This document shows positions 34,615-46,640 of a DNA stretch of 64,000 bases, piece by piece; the first letter of the stretch is position 1; every line of letters starts with the position of its first letter. The stretch comes from Ceratothoa steindachneri. Lineage: Eukaryota > Arthropoda > Malacostraca > Isopoda > Cymothoidae. Location of the stretch: positions 68,024,907-68,088,906 of the forward strand of contig OZ018330.1 in NCBI GenBank assembly GCA_963969495.1, given 5' to 3'. A program made the position numbers and the translations under genes. The notes beneath the pieces were generated by a model. It made no database searches. It had not been told where the DNA came from and saw only the letters and a list, made by a program, of their open reading frames with translations.

Positions 34615-36945
34615 TGCAAAGAGACAGCTTAAGAATCTTGAGTATTAACACCGACGGATAGACCACAAAAAGAGTGCACCACGGTAATATTTTCCAACAA
34701 ATCGATGCTGACATGGAGTTAAAACGGATAGGAGCATAATAAAGATATGGAACTATGACGTGTTAACAGTGAACCATTCTCAAGAACGATATGACGGAGC
34801 AGCCATTGCGATTGAAAAGGGAATCAAATTTAAGTAACTCAGGAACTTGGAAGAATCCTACCTCACCATAGAGGTAGAGATAAGCCTGGAAAAGATGGTC
34901 GTTGCCACGGGATACCAACCCCCAAGACGCGACTATTTGCCGAACGTGAGTATACTCGGGTCCCTACGATATTTATGGGGGGCCTGAACGCACGGTGTGC
35001 CGAGTCCGGGTATACTTGAACCAATGGTATAGGCAGATGCTTGAATACTCTCCTGGACAGGAACATCGTCCAGAGAGAGGGCGCCGACTTTCTGACCTTC
35101 ATCATAGAAAGGAGCGCCACCAAGCCGGTCATCTGCTTGGCCAACTTTCTCTTACCCTTTAACTATCACATGAACCCTGAAGTTATACCTTGTAGCGACC
35201 GTATAGGGATTAATCTTTCTATCAACGTTAACCCTATATTGTACCATCACATACAAGGAAGAATTACAGCAGGGTGAATTGGAATAATTACGAGTGAATG
35301 CTAAGAAACTACATCCCAGCGAACCTCGACGAAGCGACGCTCGAGGAAATAGACGAAGAAATGGAGCGGCTAGAGACCCAAATGATTGAGGCTGACAGAG
35401 AGGCGATTCCCAAAAGTACATACAGAACGATCTCAACATACAATTGGACCGATCGTATTAAAGGTTTACCCCGTGAACTGAAAGGATTGTATCAGGTTAG
35501 CATCAACACGGGAACATCTCGTGATATAATGTACCTTATGAGAGAGATAAGGAAGAACTAAAGAATATAATTTACGAACAACTTCGCCAAAGCATCGAGA
35601 TGCTTACGAGAAGGTTTACTCAACATCTTTAATGCCTGCCTAAATGTAGGCTACTTTCCCGACGCATACAAAACGGCAAAACGACCTTTTGGCCAAACTT
35701 GGAAAGCCAACGACGAGGAAGGAGAGTTATCGCCCAATATCCCTTCTGGAAATTGGGAAAAAACTCTTAGAGAAAATACTGAACAGAAGACTTGTCGAGC
35801 ACTTGGAGGAAAATTTACTCTACAACGAACAGCAATACGGCTTCAGAAAGAAGTGAAGTACCTAGATGGCAATAAATGTCATCACGGAAAAGATTGCTCA
35901 AGCGAAGAAAAACAGGAGCTATATCTAAATAGTGTGCAGGGACGTGCCAAAGGCATTCGATAAAGTTTGGCCTTAAGAGGATGCATTACAAGATCCTCCA
36001 GCTGGGTTTGAGCGCAAAACTTGAAAAAATCATATGTGATTATGTCATGGAGAGGTCTGCCTACTGATATCAGTATAGGGTGCATGGATGGTCCCACCTT
36101 TAATCTAGAGGCAGGATTGCCTCAAGGTGGGTGCTTCAATCCAATACAACCCTTCTAGCCTGAATATCCAGTTCGCGGATGACATAAGTCAAATCATAGT
36201 TAGTGGATATAGAAACGCGACTTGGCAAGCTCTAATGACTGCCGAGGAAATAAAAAAATCAACGCTTATGAATCAAAATGGAAAATCCGAACTAATGGAG
36301 ACAAATTTAAGATCATCCCATTAGGAAGAAGAAAAACAGCAGATTTAGAGTGGGGGATAGGGGTTATCCCTACACGAACGAGTTCAAGAATCACCTCACA
36401 GAACAGATCCAAAAGGCATCTTCGGCAGTTATAACCCTCTACAGCTTCAGAAACCTCAGCCAAAAGAACAAAAAGAAACTGTATATGACGCTAGTCAGAC
36501 CCCTCCCCCTCATAAATCAGTCAGCATATCAGTTCAGAGTCTCTAAAACAGCACAAAATAGAATTGCAAAAGATACAAAATAAGTGTATGTATCTCATTC
36601 CAATACACGAGGGATGGAAAGGAGGAAACAAGTGGATCTGCACAGAGCAGAGTGGTGGACACCAAACTGCTCAATACGATCTTAAACGAAAGAGCGTCAG
36701 ATATGAAAGAGAAAATTACAATGTATAGCAACGAGGAAATTAGAGCACTCATCGCAAAAAATAAACAAGGTCCCAGTCGCGCAAGATTCCAAAGCAGCGT
36801 CAGCAAGCTTGGAGACGCAATTGTCCATTTTTTGCATAGAAATAAACTATCGACCAAAACCAATGATGAAAAGCAACCCATAGTGACGAACCAAACCGAG
36901 TTTACCCCAAGCCTAAAGAAGACCACAACAACCTAGTAAAGACAA
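34615..36945 (+). pseudogene. Jockey-like LINE copy B, ORF2 (endonuclease and RT)
   Basis: The ATG at 34615 gives MQRDSLRILSINTDG and then TAG at 34659-34661 where Trp is expected. Endonuclease pieces follow: GAAIAIEKGI, VVATGYQPPRRDY, ATKPVICLANFLLPFNYHMN. RT motifs are spread over several frames: FNACLNVGYFPDAYKTAK, then EKTLRE/LLEK-type block, CRDVPKAFDKVWP (motif A, with mutations around it), and at about 36170 IQFADDISQII, an intact F-A-D-D catalytic motif. The C-terminal region includes KNKKKLYMTLVRPLP and ends at 36934. At least six frame breaks are visible. This is the copy that retains the RT from end to end, although inactivated. Confidence 0.83.
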
Positions 36946-37440
36946 TGATGAAGAAAAAATGAAGAAAATAGGCAAGTACGAATCGCAGAACACACAAATA
37001 CTAAACAACTAAAGATGAATATAGCAAAACATTTATAAAACCAAATAAGACACGTAAGAATTGATGTAGAAACAAAAAACATAAAATGAATCTAAACAAC
37101 CAAACTACACATCAAGTTAACTTTTAAAAAGCTAAAATAGTACAAGAATCCAAATGTTTAAACACCTTATAATAAAAAGTATATATATGCATACATACTT
37201 GTCACATATATATACATATATAAAAACAATAATAATGAAACAAACAAAACAAACAATGAAAGAGATTAGCCTGATCTTCAGGAACCTTTAAAAATCTGGC
37301 AAACCTCTGACTTCCTTATTTCACCACTATTCCCAAACCCCACTATTCTAATACACCACTATCTCTTAGACTTACATACTTACCACTTCCCCCCAAACAA
37401 AACAAAAACTAAAAGTCTCGTCTCGACTGCGTAGAACTCC
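36946..37440. other. 3' tail of LINE copy B and spacer
   Basis: A-rich and G-poor sequence, with short TA/CATA runs at about 37180-37222. The block 37316-37400 resembles 32930-33000 after copy A, which supports a common 3' untranslated region. Confidence 0.5.
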
Positions 37441-37718
37441 TGGCATACTCACTCCTGGCAACTATCTTCAAATTCGATAGAGGAAGAAAAATTTGGGGAA
37501 AGTTTTTCACAAGACTGCTCAGAGAATTTGAGGTGCTCGGACATACGGATATTGAGCATTCGCACTCGAAAGACAGCTTACGCTACTTTCGCTTTCCAAC
37601 GCCTGACCTTTTGGAGAAGAAAGAAGATCAGAGAATTGCAGGAGCATTTTCCACATCGATCTTTACAGAAGAAACCTTCATCTTCAACGCCACTTTTTTT
37701 CCTTACGGGGGGACTTAA
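37408..37718 (+). CDS. Unidentified open frame of about 98 codons
   Basis: After a TAA near 37410 the frame stays open to the stop at 37716-37718. It contains VELLAYSLLATIFKFDRGRK, IWGKFFTRLLREFEVLGHTD and PDLLEKKEDQRIAGAFSTSI. The residue composition looks protein-like rather than repeat-derived, and the frame is uninterrupted in a region where everything else is broken. I do not recognise the family. It sits between the 3' tail of LINE copy B and the leader of copy C, so it may be a captured exon, an unknown element, or chance. No start codon is obvious before the ATG at 37533. Confidence 0.3.
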
Positions 37719-37749
37719 AAGAAGAGATTTAATACCAGGTGGTCATAAT

Positions 37750-38335
37750 TAATTCTATGGCTACCTAAACTCATCACCCCCTCCGCACTCGCCTTCTAAG
37801 GCGTAGCCGTGTGTACTGCGATTCACAACCTAGTTCGAACTATGCCCATCGTAAGAGAAGGCATAATTCGGGGCTGTTGGGAAAGTAGGTTTGTGGACTA
37901 GCCCACTGTGGAACCTTCCGTCATAGGCACCCCGGACAAGAAGCGATGCTGCAACCGTTGGGAAAGAGTTCTTTCTATCTCTGATGGACCGGTAGTGATC
38001 ATAGAGGGACATAAACCGTCTTTATGTGAGCTGCAAGCAGCCTCGATACACAAACCAAAGAAGGGATGGCACCCCGGATGGTGGTAGATGATTCCATCAC
38101 CACCCATCATCAAGACAGCCATGAGTCATCCTTTTGGAGGACCTCCCCGGGTCCATCATCTCAGTCATTCATCATTTTCACCCAGGCATTTACACCGGCT
38201 ATGCTAAAGATTGAGGGGGCGGGAGGTTCATTCTCATTTTCATCTCAAATATAACACATTTTTTATCCCAAGCAAACAAACTAGGTACAGAAAAAGAATA
38301 ACCCACAAGAAGAAGGAGGCTGCAACCCAGCCTCA
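37750..38335 (+). other. Leader (5' untranslated region) of LINE copy C
   Basis: The segment 38090-38175 shares cccatcatcaag...cctccccgggtccatcatc with the leader of copy B at 33097-33160. It ends a few bases before the ORF1 ATG at 38336. LINE promoters are usually internal to this region, but no promoter element could be confirmed. Confidence 0.55.
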
Positions 38336-41300
38336 ATGGACGACCGTGAAGGAGTGAAGAGGGTCCCCTTTCGCAACCTTTCCAGTCGGGAGAAACTCTC
38401 CCGGGAACAGACGCTGAAGAGCATCTATGCACATATAGGAGTGGTCCTCCTACGACTAAAGGACCAACACAATGGATATGTGGCGCTTTGAGAAACTGAA
38501 AAAGACCTTGATCTCCTTCTGAGTGAGGGCGCAGCTAAAAAACTCTGGAAAATCGGACTTGTAACCCGGACGCCACCTGATGTGCAAACAAAAAGATCCG
38601 TAATATGCCGGCGCCTTGAACCATGGGTAGGAAAACACACGGCCCAAGAAATAAATGAAGAACTCGAAAAAGAACAAGAATGGGCAAAGATCGAAGACGT
38701 GATCAAATTTAAGGACCAGAATGGAGAAGACCATATTCACGTCCTTAAAGTGATCTTCAGATCTACGGAAATTTCAAAGAAAGCCACCTGTAGAGAAATG
38801 GCTACATTAAGTATCCCGGAGGAGATATGTACATTAAATCCCCCCGTCTTTGAGGAGAAGGCCGGAGAAGCGAGCCCCCATGAGGAGAAGCGTGGGAACG
38901 GTAGCCGGCAATTAAAAGTAACTGCCTACCCTGTTTGATCTCCCGCCGCTTTGGGCAGTTTGAGCTAACATCTGTTTTAAGGCGACCACATAAGGCCCTT
39001 AAACGACGCCCTAACGATCTAATTACCTACGATACCCATAAACCCGTGGTTAGGTCACAAAAAAAGCGGTGCTAGTCAAAAGGCACGCCAATGAGTGGGG
39101 CGGTTGAGAGTCTCTCTAATTAGCAAGCCGACTTGGGCACCCCAATGCCAACCTCTGCACTTCTCGCTCTCACCAGATGCGAAATCACCATTCGCGTTCC
39201 CCTCCCTGTGGCGTGGTTACTTCCCACTTAGATGGGGCGGTGATTCACCTATAAATAAGCCCCAAAAAGAAAGAGAAGAGATTAGAACTCGATACGAAAG
39301 TAGAAGTATCAGTTCGTGAAGATCGATCCTTCAGCCATACAAGACAATTTCCGTGAGAAACGATAGGACCAGATTGAGAAAATCGATCCCCCCTTCCCGG
39401 GCCGAATTAACATAAATAGTCAATCTTTATATCGGTGCCATACCAAAGAATCCTTTACAGACATAGAAAAAGTCTGCCTGGAGAAAAGTAAACCCGCTCA
39501 CACTTGAGTGACTCTCACATCTCAAGCTCCGTAAGGGTGAGAGGAGAAGTACCCCGCCCCAACGAGTTCCCGTTCTTTAATTACAGTAAGAATTTCACCG
39601 AATACCCCAAAAGCTAGGAGGACACTCTACGTTGAAGAATCAGACACCAAAAGGCGTCAATGTCATTCCCAAGAGGACTCTTGGAGCGAAGAGCCCCGTA
39701 ACTCTCGCTGTCTTCTTAATTTAACCAGAGGCAAGTGTGCAATAATAAGTTACATCGTCTCATCTCTCTCCCGCCATACTACCTCTACGAAATTCAAGGA
39801 TTGGCCAAGACAACACTCCAAAGCGAGAGATAAGCCCTCCAGCGACATCCGGCAATCCATAATCCCTCCTGTCATGTAAGTTAGAAAAAACATTTATATT
39901 CATATTGCGATAGTAGGAGTTTAGTACGTCTCACGTTTTAAGGGGAGTAGAAACCATTGTTCGTGAACCTCGGTCATATTGGCTAGTAGACGAGAGTACT
40001 TTAATTTAAAGTTTATCGCTAATCAAATAGGGTCGCGATAAAAATACTAATCGGCAATTGGTGTGTTTACGTGTAGCCTATTTGTTTATTTTTGTCATCG
40101 CAGTCGTTGTGATAGGCCTAGATGCCAACCAGAATAGTCGAGTTTATCATTGAGACAAGGATAGAAAGGTGATAATTGTTTGTTTGTCATAGTTAAGCGT
40201 TTCATTTAAAATATATGTTTATTTGGGGATAATTCCTGTGTTTCCTGTTATCCTTACGTGTTGAAGTAGCTCTTTCTTAAGAACAAAACAACCGAATTAG
40301 CGCTCTTAGATCAAAGCCTACTTCATCAAAGAAGTACCTCACGTACCACAAAGCATACCGCGACAAAAGTGGTGTCAAGAGTGGAGTGATAAAAAAGGGG
40401 CATCCTGCTACTCTACCGAACAATGACTCCTCGCATTTTACACAAAATCTTTCCCGATCAAATCGAAAGAGAAACCTTGGTGTCAGTGCAAGTGTGCTTC
40501 ACATGCTACGCGCTAGACAAGCACCCAACCAAGGAATGTACCTTTAAAGGAAAAGCATGCCCTGAATGTTCAAGCCAAGATCACTGGTGGAACAAGTGCA
40601 GAAGCACAGAAAAAGTGATTAAACTACGGAAATGGGCATAGAATTCTAGCCATGTGATGCTCAATTAAAAAAAAACAAACAATTACTTCGAAAGAAAAAA
40701 ACTGAGATTAACACAGAGAAGAAAAGAAGGAAAAATACTTCCTACCCCGCAGCAACAGCTAACGAAAGCGTCAATGCACCAGCCGCACAAACCGCAACAG
40801 TCAATATCGAGGGTTTACATACCCACTTTGTCAACATGGCGAAACCGGGATCATATGCAACTGAACTGAATACCATGCTTGATAAAACGAGCTAAAGAAA
40901 ATGTCGTTCCCGAAGAACCCACCCTCGAGCGAATTTTATGAAATACACATGACTCCAAAGGACAATACTAACCAAGTAGAAGAAGAAGAAGAAGACAAAA
41001 GTGCAATGGAAAGCGATTCTGAAGAAGAAAACCCCGACGAAAAGAACACAAAAACGAACTCGGAAATAAAAATCAAAAGGGACCACCCAAGACTTCAACA
41101 TCAAAATTTACGGATCCCATGCTTACCCTATTCCAAAGCAATATAAGCAGAATGGACTAGTCCATGTACTAGTCAAGGGAAAATTTAGATGGGAATACGA
41201 AGCAGATGCAGACGAACCGGAAGTTTACAATACACTAAAACAGGGCATGATACCAATCGCCCAGAATCATGCAGCAACATCCTGTGCGGTGAATTTAAAA

Positions 41301-41423
41301 AGAAAAGAAATGGACGCACTCGATCCTCAGGCTGACCAGAAAAAACAAACTCAGGACGAGACCACAAACAGATATAAACAACAATGGACACGTATCAACG
41401 TAGAATTAAAATATTCACCTTGA
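38336..41423 (+). pseudogene. Jockey-like LINE copy C, ORF1, split by an insertion
   Basis: The ATG at 38336 reads MDDREGVKRVPFRNLSSREK, then YAHIGVVLLRLKDQHNGYVA, a stop, and RSVICRRLEPWVGKHTAQEI with HVLKVIFRSTEISKKAT up to 38788. The reading resumes at about 40430 with ILHKIFPDQIERETL, CFTCYALDKHPTKEC and CPECSSQDHWWNKC; the third knuckle is shifted and degenerate. Between these parts lies about 1.64 kb of foreign sequence. The C-terminal block FRWEYEADADEPEVYNTLKQ follows at about 41190, and the frame stops with TGA at 41421-41423, overlapping the ORF2 start by about 40 bases, the usual ORF1/ORF2 arrangement. Non-functional. Confidence 0.85.
38789..40430 (+). mobile_element. LTR-like insertion inside LINE ORF1
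   Basis: The insertion starts TGTAGAGAAATGGCTACA, an edge typical of gypsy LTRs. It contains TATAAATA at 39250-39257 and an arthropod initiator-like TCAGTT at 39309-39314, although their 60-base spacing is too long for a normal pair. Near the right end comes gcgaca, then aaag, then TGGTGTCAAGAGTGGAG (40370-40386), which resembles a tRNA-Leu-type primer-binding site used by gypsy elements. About 40 bases later LINE ORF1 resumes. This fits a solo 5' LTR plus leader left after deletion. No clear target duplication was found, so the right boundary is uncertain. No coding domain is inside. Confidence 0.5.
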
Positions 41424-44090
41424 ACGTTAACGGCTAGAAGAAGAAACGCATAATTTACTCGAACATCATAAGAAACGAAGGCCCTGACTTAATAATCCTA
41501 ACAGAACATGGTATGAACACAGAGACGAAAACAATAAAAATCACCAATTATAAATTCATACCAACCAACTACTCCCAGACAAGATATGATGGAGTTGCAA
41601 TAGGTATTAAAAAATGAATTCATTTCACAGAAATAAAAGACCTAGAAGAATCATTTTTAGCAGTAAAAATAAAAATGACCACAGGTGATCTGGTCATAAC
41701 CGGGACCTATTAACCCCCAAGACGCTCGTACCTACCGATACCCAATTTGATTAAGCTCTTTCGTAGACAGGCCTTAACCTTTCTAGCCGGAGACATTAAT
41801 ACATGGTGCAGGGAAGCAGGGTACACAACCCATACAAATGGAACTGGATAAACCCTTCAACTCCTAATGCAAAGAGGCCTACTAAACAGAGAATGACCAG
41901 ACTTCCTACTTATCTTACAGCCCGAGCCTTAACTACCCCAGATATTATTTTAACGAATCAAAACTTCAATCTAAATCACCACACACAGCCAGGCCCCACA
42001 ACCCACTCCGACCATTTAAGCATAATTCTCACCATCTCAACTTCGGCCATCCAAATAAAAATAACACGTAGAAAAGCAACCAGCAGAACAAACTGGGATG
42101 GATACAGACAGTACTTAAACACAATAGAAACTGGATCCCTTATCAACCAAGGTAAAGAGGAAATAGATGACCAACTAGAATTAATTATTTTTAAAAATCA
42201 GAAATGCGGACAGTATACACACCCCAACAATAGAGTACAGAACCATACCTGCACCCAGATGGACCCAAGAGATCCAAGATGAAATGATGAATTTCAAAAC
42301 ATAAATGAATTTAGGGTATCAGAAAATACGATGCAAAGGTACTGAAGTATAATCGCAATTGGAAGGAGAATAGACACCCTCATCAAGGAAAATTCAGACC
42401 GTCTCTGGAATAATATAATAGGTAAAATTGAAATAGAAAAATATCCAAGGAAATTCTGGATACATAACAGGAAATTACGCGGATCACAGCCAAAAGAGGA
42501 AATAAGCCTGAAAATAGAGAACCAGATAGTAGAACAAAATGAGAAGCTTCAAGAACACTTCCGATCCACTGGAAGAAAATATTTTCTATTTCACCGGAAA
42601 AGAACCAAGAATTTGACCAGAACTACGAAGAAGAAATCATACATAGCCTTGAAACACAACGTGAACGTACTATACCGTTTAGAAACGTTGACGAACAAAG
42701 ACACAATCCCATGGGGGAAGGAAAACCTTTTACAATGGATGAATACCTGACAGCCTTAAAATCCTTAAAATAAAAGACTCCAGGACAAAGTGGGATATCC
42801 AAAGCTCACCTAATCAATGCCCAACAAAAGTGTGCATGAATCGGTAGTAAAGATCTTCAATGCCTGCCTAAATATGGGATACCTCTCCCAAGCATTTAAA
42901 ACGGCAAAGATCTTCCTACCGAAGCCGGGTAAACTAAAACACCAAATCGGAAGCTTCCGTCCGATCTCGCTCCTGGAATTTCTAGGTAAAGTCCTAGCAA
43001 AGCTCCTTAACGAAAGGTTGATCCACCACCTTAACGAAAACAACCTATACAACCCACAACAACACGGGCACCGGAGCAAGCGAAGGACAGACACCGCGCT
43101 AGCAATCATAAGGAAAAATTGCAACAGAAACAGCGCGAGGCAACATAGTTAATATTTTACTCCGTGATGTTGCTAAAGCCTTTGGCAAGGTGGGGTTGCC
43201 CGTTCACAGATTTTAGCCTAAAAGCCAGAATCTGTGACCGTAATCTAGAAATAAACCTCTGCAAAACACTCTGCAACTACCTAGACGAGAGAAAAGCCGT
43301 ATTGCAGATAAACGGCCAAACAGGTGACGCAATTAATCTGCAAACGGGTGTTCCACAGGGAATCTGCCTCTCACCAACGCTGTACACAGTGTACACCAGG
43401 GACCTTCCACATCCAAGCCATGAATGTGCGATGTATATACAACTAGCGGACGAAATCACACAAAGAGTGACCAGTGACAGAAAAAAAAACAGGGATATCG
43501 CCCTAAGAACAGGAAGGGAAATTAAAAACCTGAATTGATATGAAAAAAGGAACAAAATGAAGACAACAAAGATAAGTTCAAGTTAATATCCATGAAGAGA
43601 AGGAAAAAAACCACTACGCGTAGATGGAGAGGCATATCCTTACTCAACAGAAGGACGTGTCCTCGGACTAAAATTAACAACAACAGGCTATACTTGCCAT
43701 CTACCACAAAAACTTATCGAAGCAAAATCCATCTTATCAGCACTTAACAGATTCAGATAACTATCAACCAAAAATAAAAGAAAATTATACCTGGCTTTAT
43801 TACAACCTAAGCTCCTATACCCAATAGTGCCATTAAACGCATTAAGTAACTCCCAAATCAAGAAGATCCAAAGAGTCCAAAATCAAGCCACTAAATTCAT
43901 AACAAACACAAGATTACATACCAGCAGAAGAACTCCACCGCAGATCTATTATAGAACCCATAAGCACAGCCTTATAAAAAAGAGCAAAAAAACTGTGGGA
44001 AAAATTAGAAATACAATACCCCAGAATATAATAGACCAAACCATCGTACAAGAAGACGAAATCCATCGTACGCACTATGAAAAAAAATAA
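41384..44090 (+). pseudogene. Jockey-like LINE copy C, ORF2 (endonuclease and RT)
   Basis: The ATG at 41384-41386 gives TYQRRIKIFTLNVNG and a TAG at 41435-41437 in place of Trp. The endonuclease continues with LIILTEHGMNTETK, YDGVAIGIKK and LTFLAGDINTWCREAGY, where the usual N-A-R-C has changed. RT begins at 42817 with IFNACLNMGYLSQAFKTAK, FRPISLLEFLGKVLAKLL and LRDVAKAFGKV (motif A: F-D-K has become F-G-K). Motif B GVPQGICLSPTLYTVY is kept, and motif C reads IQLADEITQRV, L-A-D-E instead of Y-A-D-D. The C-terminal domain is at 43660-44090, ending HRTHYEKK. Frame breaks and catalytic substitutions show it is dead. Confidence 0.85.
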
Positions 44091-44823
44091 CAAACGTCAA
44101 TCCAAACTATAGGTAATAAACTATAGGTTATTACTACCAGAAACGTAACAACTAAAAAAGGACAACCGAATATGACTATAACTATAAACCTCAAATGAGA
44201 ATCCCGATGAGAAATTAAGAAAAGTAATAACTCACCATATTAAAGAAGAAAAACAACAAGAAAAAATAGATAAACAAATAAATTCCAAAAAATAAACAAA
44301 AAAGCGAAAGAAACAAAAAATAAATAAAAACAAAATTAAATAAATAATACAACGCTTAATTGAGCAAATGAAAACAAAGGCTCGAATGCTTAATATAACT
44401 ATGTATCTTAAAAATTAAAATTATAAAAGAAAAACGAAAGCGTTAGCCAGGTAACCTGGCACAAATCCTTAACATCCTCACTGCATCATCTTCATGTATC
44501 ATCAAACACACATTAACACCCACACCAACACACCACATTTTAATTTCTATCTATCCTATCTCTCTCTCTCTCTCCACATTCTAACTTTCTGCTACCTTAT
44601 GACCTTATAAAAGTCCCAACCGTGTATAATTCATCATTCACGTCATCCACTTGAACCTCTGTCAATCAAGTCTATTTTAAGCAGTCACTAACAAAATCGA
44701 GCCATCTTTTGCGCGGTATCAACAACTTACGCACACTCGATTTTTTATCGCCAAATGTCTATTGGTATCCAGCACGTTTTCAATTATCACTTCTTTCACA
44801 CCTTTCTTCAAACCATAAATATA
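44091..44823. other. 3' tail of LINE copy C and spacer
   Basis: A-rich, G-poor sequence typical of the tails after copies A and B, a short CT run at about 44560-44574, then an unassigned stretch up to the mariner derivative. On the minus strand the last 200 bases might be the end of the LINE at 45.8 kb, interrupted by the mariner, but this is not proven. Confidence 0.4.
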
Positions 44824-45752
44824 CGACGGGCGATCAATAAGTTTTGCAATTCGGATATAAGGAAACGAGATATGAGGAAAAGTGTTTTATTATTTTTCAA
44901 TATAACTACCCTCGACTTTAATGCACTTGCGCCACTTGTCCCTGAGGCTTCAAATTCCCGACAACCAGAAATCTCCCGACTGCTGTTCAATCTACTCCTT
45001 GACGGCGAGCTGGACATCTTCATCGTCCCCAAACCGGCATCCACCCAGTGCAGCCTTGAGCTGGCGGAATTAAAAGTAGTCACTAGGGGCCAGTTCCGAA
45101 GTGTAGGGGGGATGGTTGAGCCCTGAATCCGCACTCGCGCAGGGCAGCTTGTGCAACTCTGGCCTTGTGGACTTTGACGACGTTGAAGTCGATCATGGGG
45201 CGTGAGGTTTCTAAGTACCCAACGAGCAGAGACCTTGGTCATGGCCAAATTGTCGTGAATGGTGTTGATAATACTTCCATGTGATATTCCAAGTTCTCAC
45301 TCGGTTTCTTCGACCTTCACCCGTCGATTTTCGAGGATGATCCTCTCCACACGGGCCACATTGTCCTCGTTAGTCACGTCTGACGGGCGTCCTGGACGGG
45401 GGTCATCTTCAAGAGACTCACAACCATGGCGGAACTCCCTATTCCAGCGAGCAATGGTTGCATAGGAAGGGGCAGTGTCGGTGTACACTGCAACCATGCG
45501 TTAATGGATCTCTTTTGCATTCTTGCCTTCCTTGGTCAAAGATTTTATCACTGCGCGGTGCTCAACCTTCTCGATTGTTGAAAAATTTGCGACTGATGAT
45601 CAGTGATCAGCTACTGCTTCTTAAATAGACGAGGCAGGAGTGTGCGGCTGCGGGTCCTGACTTGTCATCACTTGTCTTAACACCCCCACAAACAGCCATC
45701 CCCCTTCCTCTGTTATGCCCTACGGATTCGCAAAACTTATTGATCTTTCTCG
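44824..45752 (-). mobile_element. Non-autonomous mariner derivative, copy 1 (929 bp)
   Basis: TA dinucleotides at 44822-44823 and 45753-45754 flank inverted ends: left cgacgggcgatcaataag and right (reverse complement) cgagaaagatcaataag, both followed by ttttgc. The minus strand encodes a mariner-like N-terminus: VEHRAVIKSLTKEGKNAKEI, a TAA stop, MVAVYTDTAPSYATIARWNR and LTPHDRLQRRQ. There the sequence jumps to VHKARVAQAALRECGF-type coding, skipping the blocks that hold the first and second catalytic Asp. The end reads SELAPSDYF, KWRKCIKVEGSYIEK. The same junction and the same stop occur in the copy at 51685. Confidence 0.9.
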
Positions 45753-45779
45753 TACCTCATTTCTTTGTTCATCCCTGCA

Positions 45780-46640
45780 CCCACACCTTTTCAGACCCAA
45801 AATCTTTCTGGGGTTGTCGAACTGCCCTGATATTAATCTTGAACTTTCCTTCTTCCACAACACAGTATCACCGCATAGACCAAAGTCAAAACCAGCCTAC
45901 ACACTAGCAAACATTCTCACAACTCATCCATATCACTATCACTCATGAATTACTCTAGATATTTAAAATATTGCCATTGATCAAGCTGCACATCACCCTA
46001 TACGAGCATCCAATCACTGTCATCTTACTGAAATTCGCATTTCCTTTTACTGAACTCCTCAAACAATGCCTATAAAATGATTCCATCGTCCAAACTACTC
46101 TTACTCTCGACCACCAGGAGTTGGTCATCATTATAAACCAGCAACTATAAAGTCATGATTTTTCTGGCAAGATTCTATGAAACTTAAATCAGCGTTGATT
46201 TTTCATATGTTTCTTGCAATCCGCTTCTAATTTAGGAAATATCTTTAAAAATAAATTCCATAACTCCCAATTTCTCATCAACCTCACACTCTTGTTCCTA
46301 ACTCGTACTTGTACTTCATTCTAAATACCGTCCATAACATTCTAAACAGCCATGCTAACATCATACACTTTTGCCTTACGCCCTCACGTATTAGAACACC
46401 AGACAACTCACTTGCCTTATATTTTACTTGAATGTACTCCGTACTTCCAACATAAAACCTTCTTACACGACACAACAGTTTATCACTCAATCAATACAGA
46501 GGTAGAACCTGCCATAGCGGTTCCCAATCGACACGATCATACGCTTTTATCAAACCTATAAACTAACCATACAAGTACACCTTGCTCCTCTTATCTCGTA
46601 GTATCTCAATGATTAAACTCAACGCGATACTTCATCCTTA
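45780..46640 (-). pseudogene. LINE reverse transcriptase with GVRQKC motif B (minus strand)
   Basis: On the minus strand, motif A is LIKAYDRVDWEPLWQVLPLY at about 46580. The frame 46490-46284 gives KLLCRVRRFYVGSTEYIQV, then LIREGVRQKCMMLAWLFRML, which matches the GVRQGCVMSPWLFN block of a LINE group common in invertebrates, with G to K and SP to LA changes. Motif C appears as VYNDDQLLVVES near 46130, Y-N-D-D in place of Y-A-D-D. A later block with QWQYFKYL corresponds to the E-x-F-K-Y-L-G-x-M motif near 45960. Many stops interrupt the frame. The clade is not certain. Its 3' side abuts the mariner derivative. Confidence 0.7.

Noticed and set aside
39250..39314. TATA box and initiator as a defined promoter
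   Set aside because: The spacing of about 60 bases is too large for a paired core promoter; they are mentioned only as weak LTR evidence.
45259..45465. Plus-strand frames over the mariner derivatives (also 52064-52327)
   Set aside because: They are antisense shadows of the HTH coding region of the mariner transposase.
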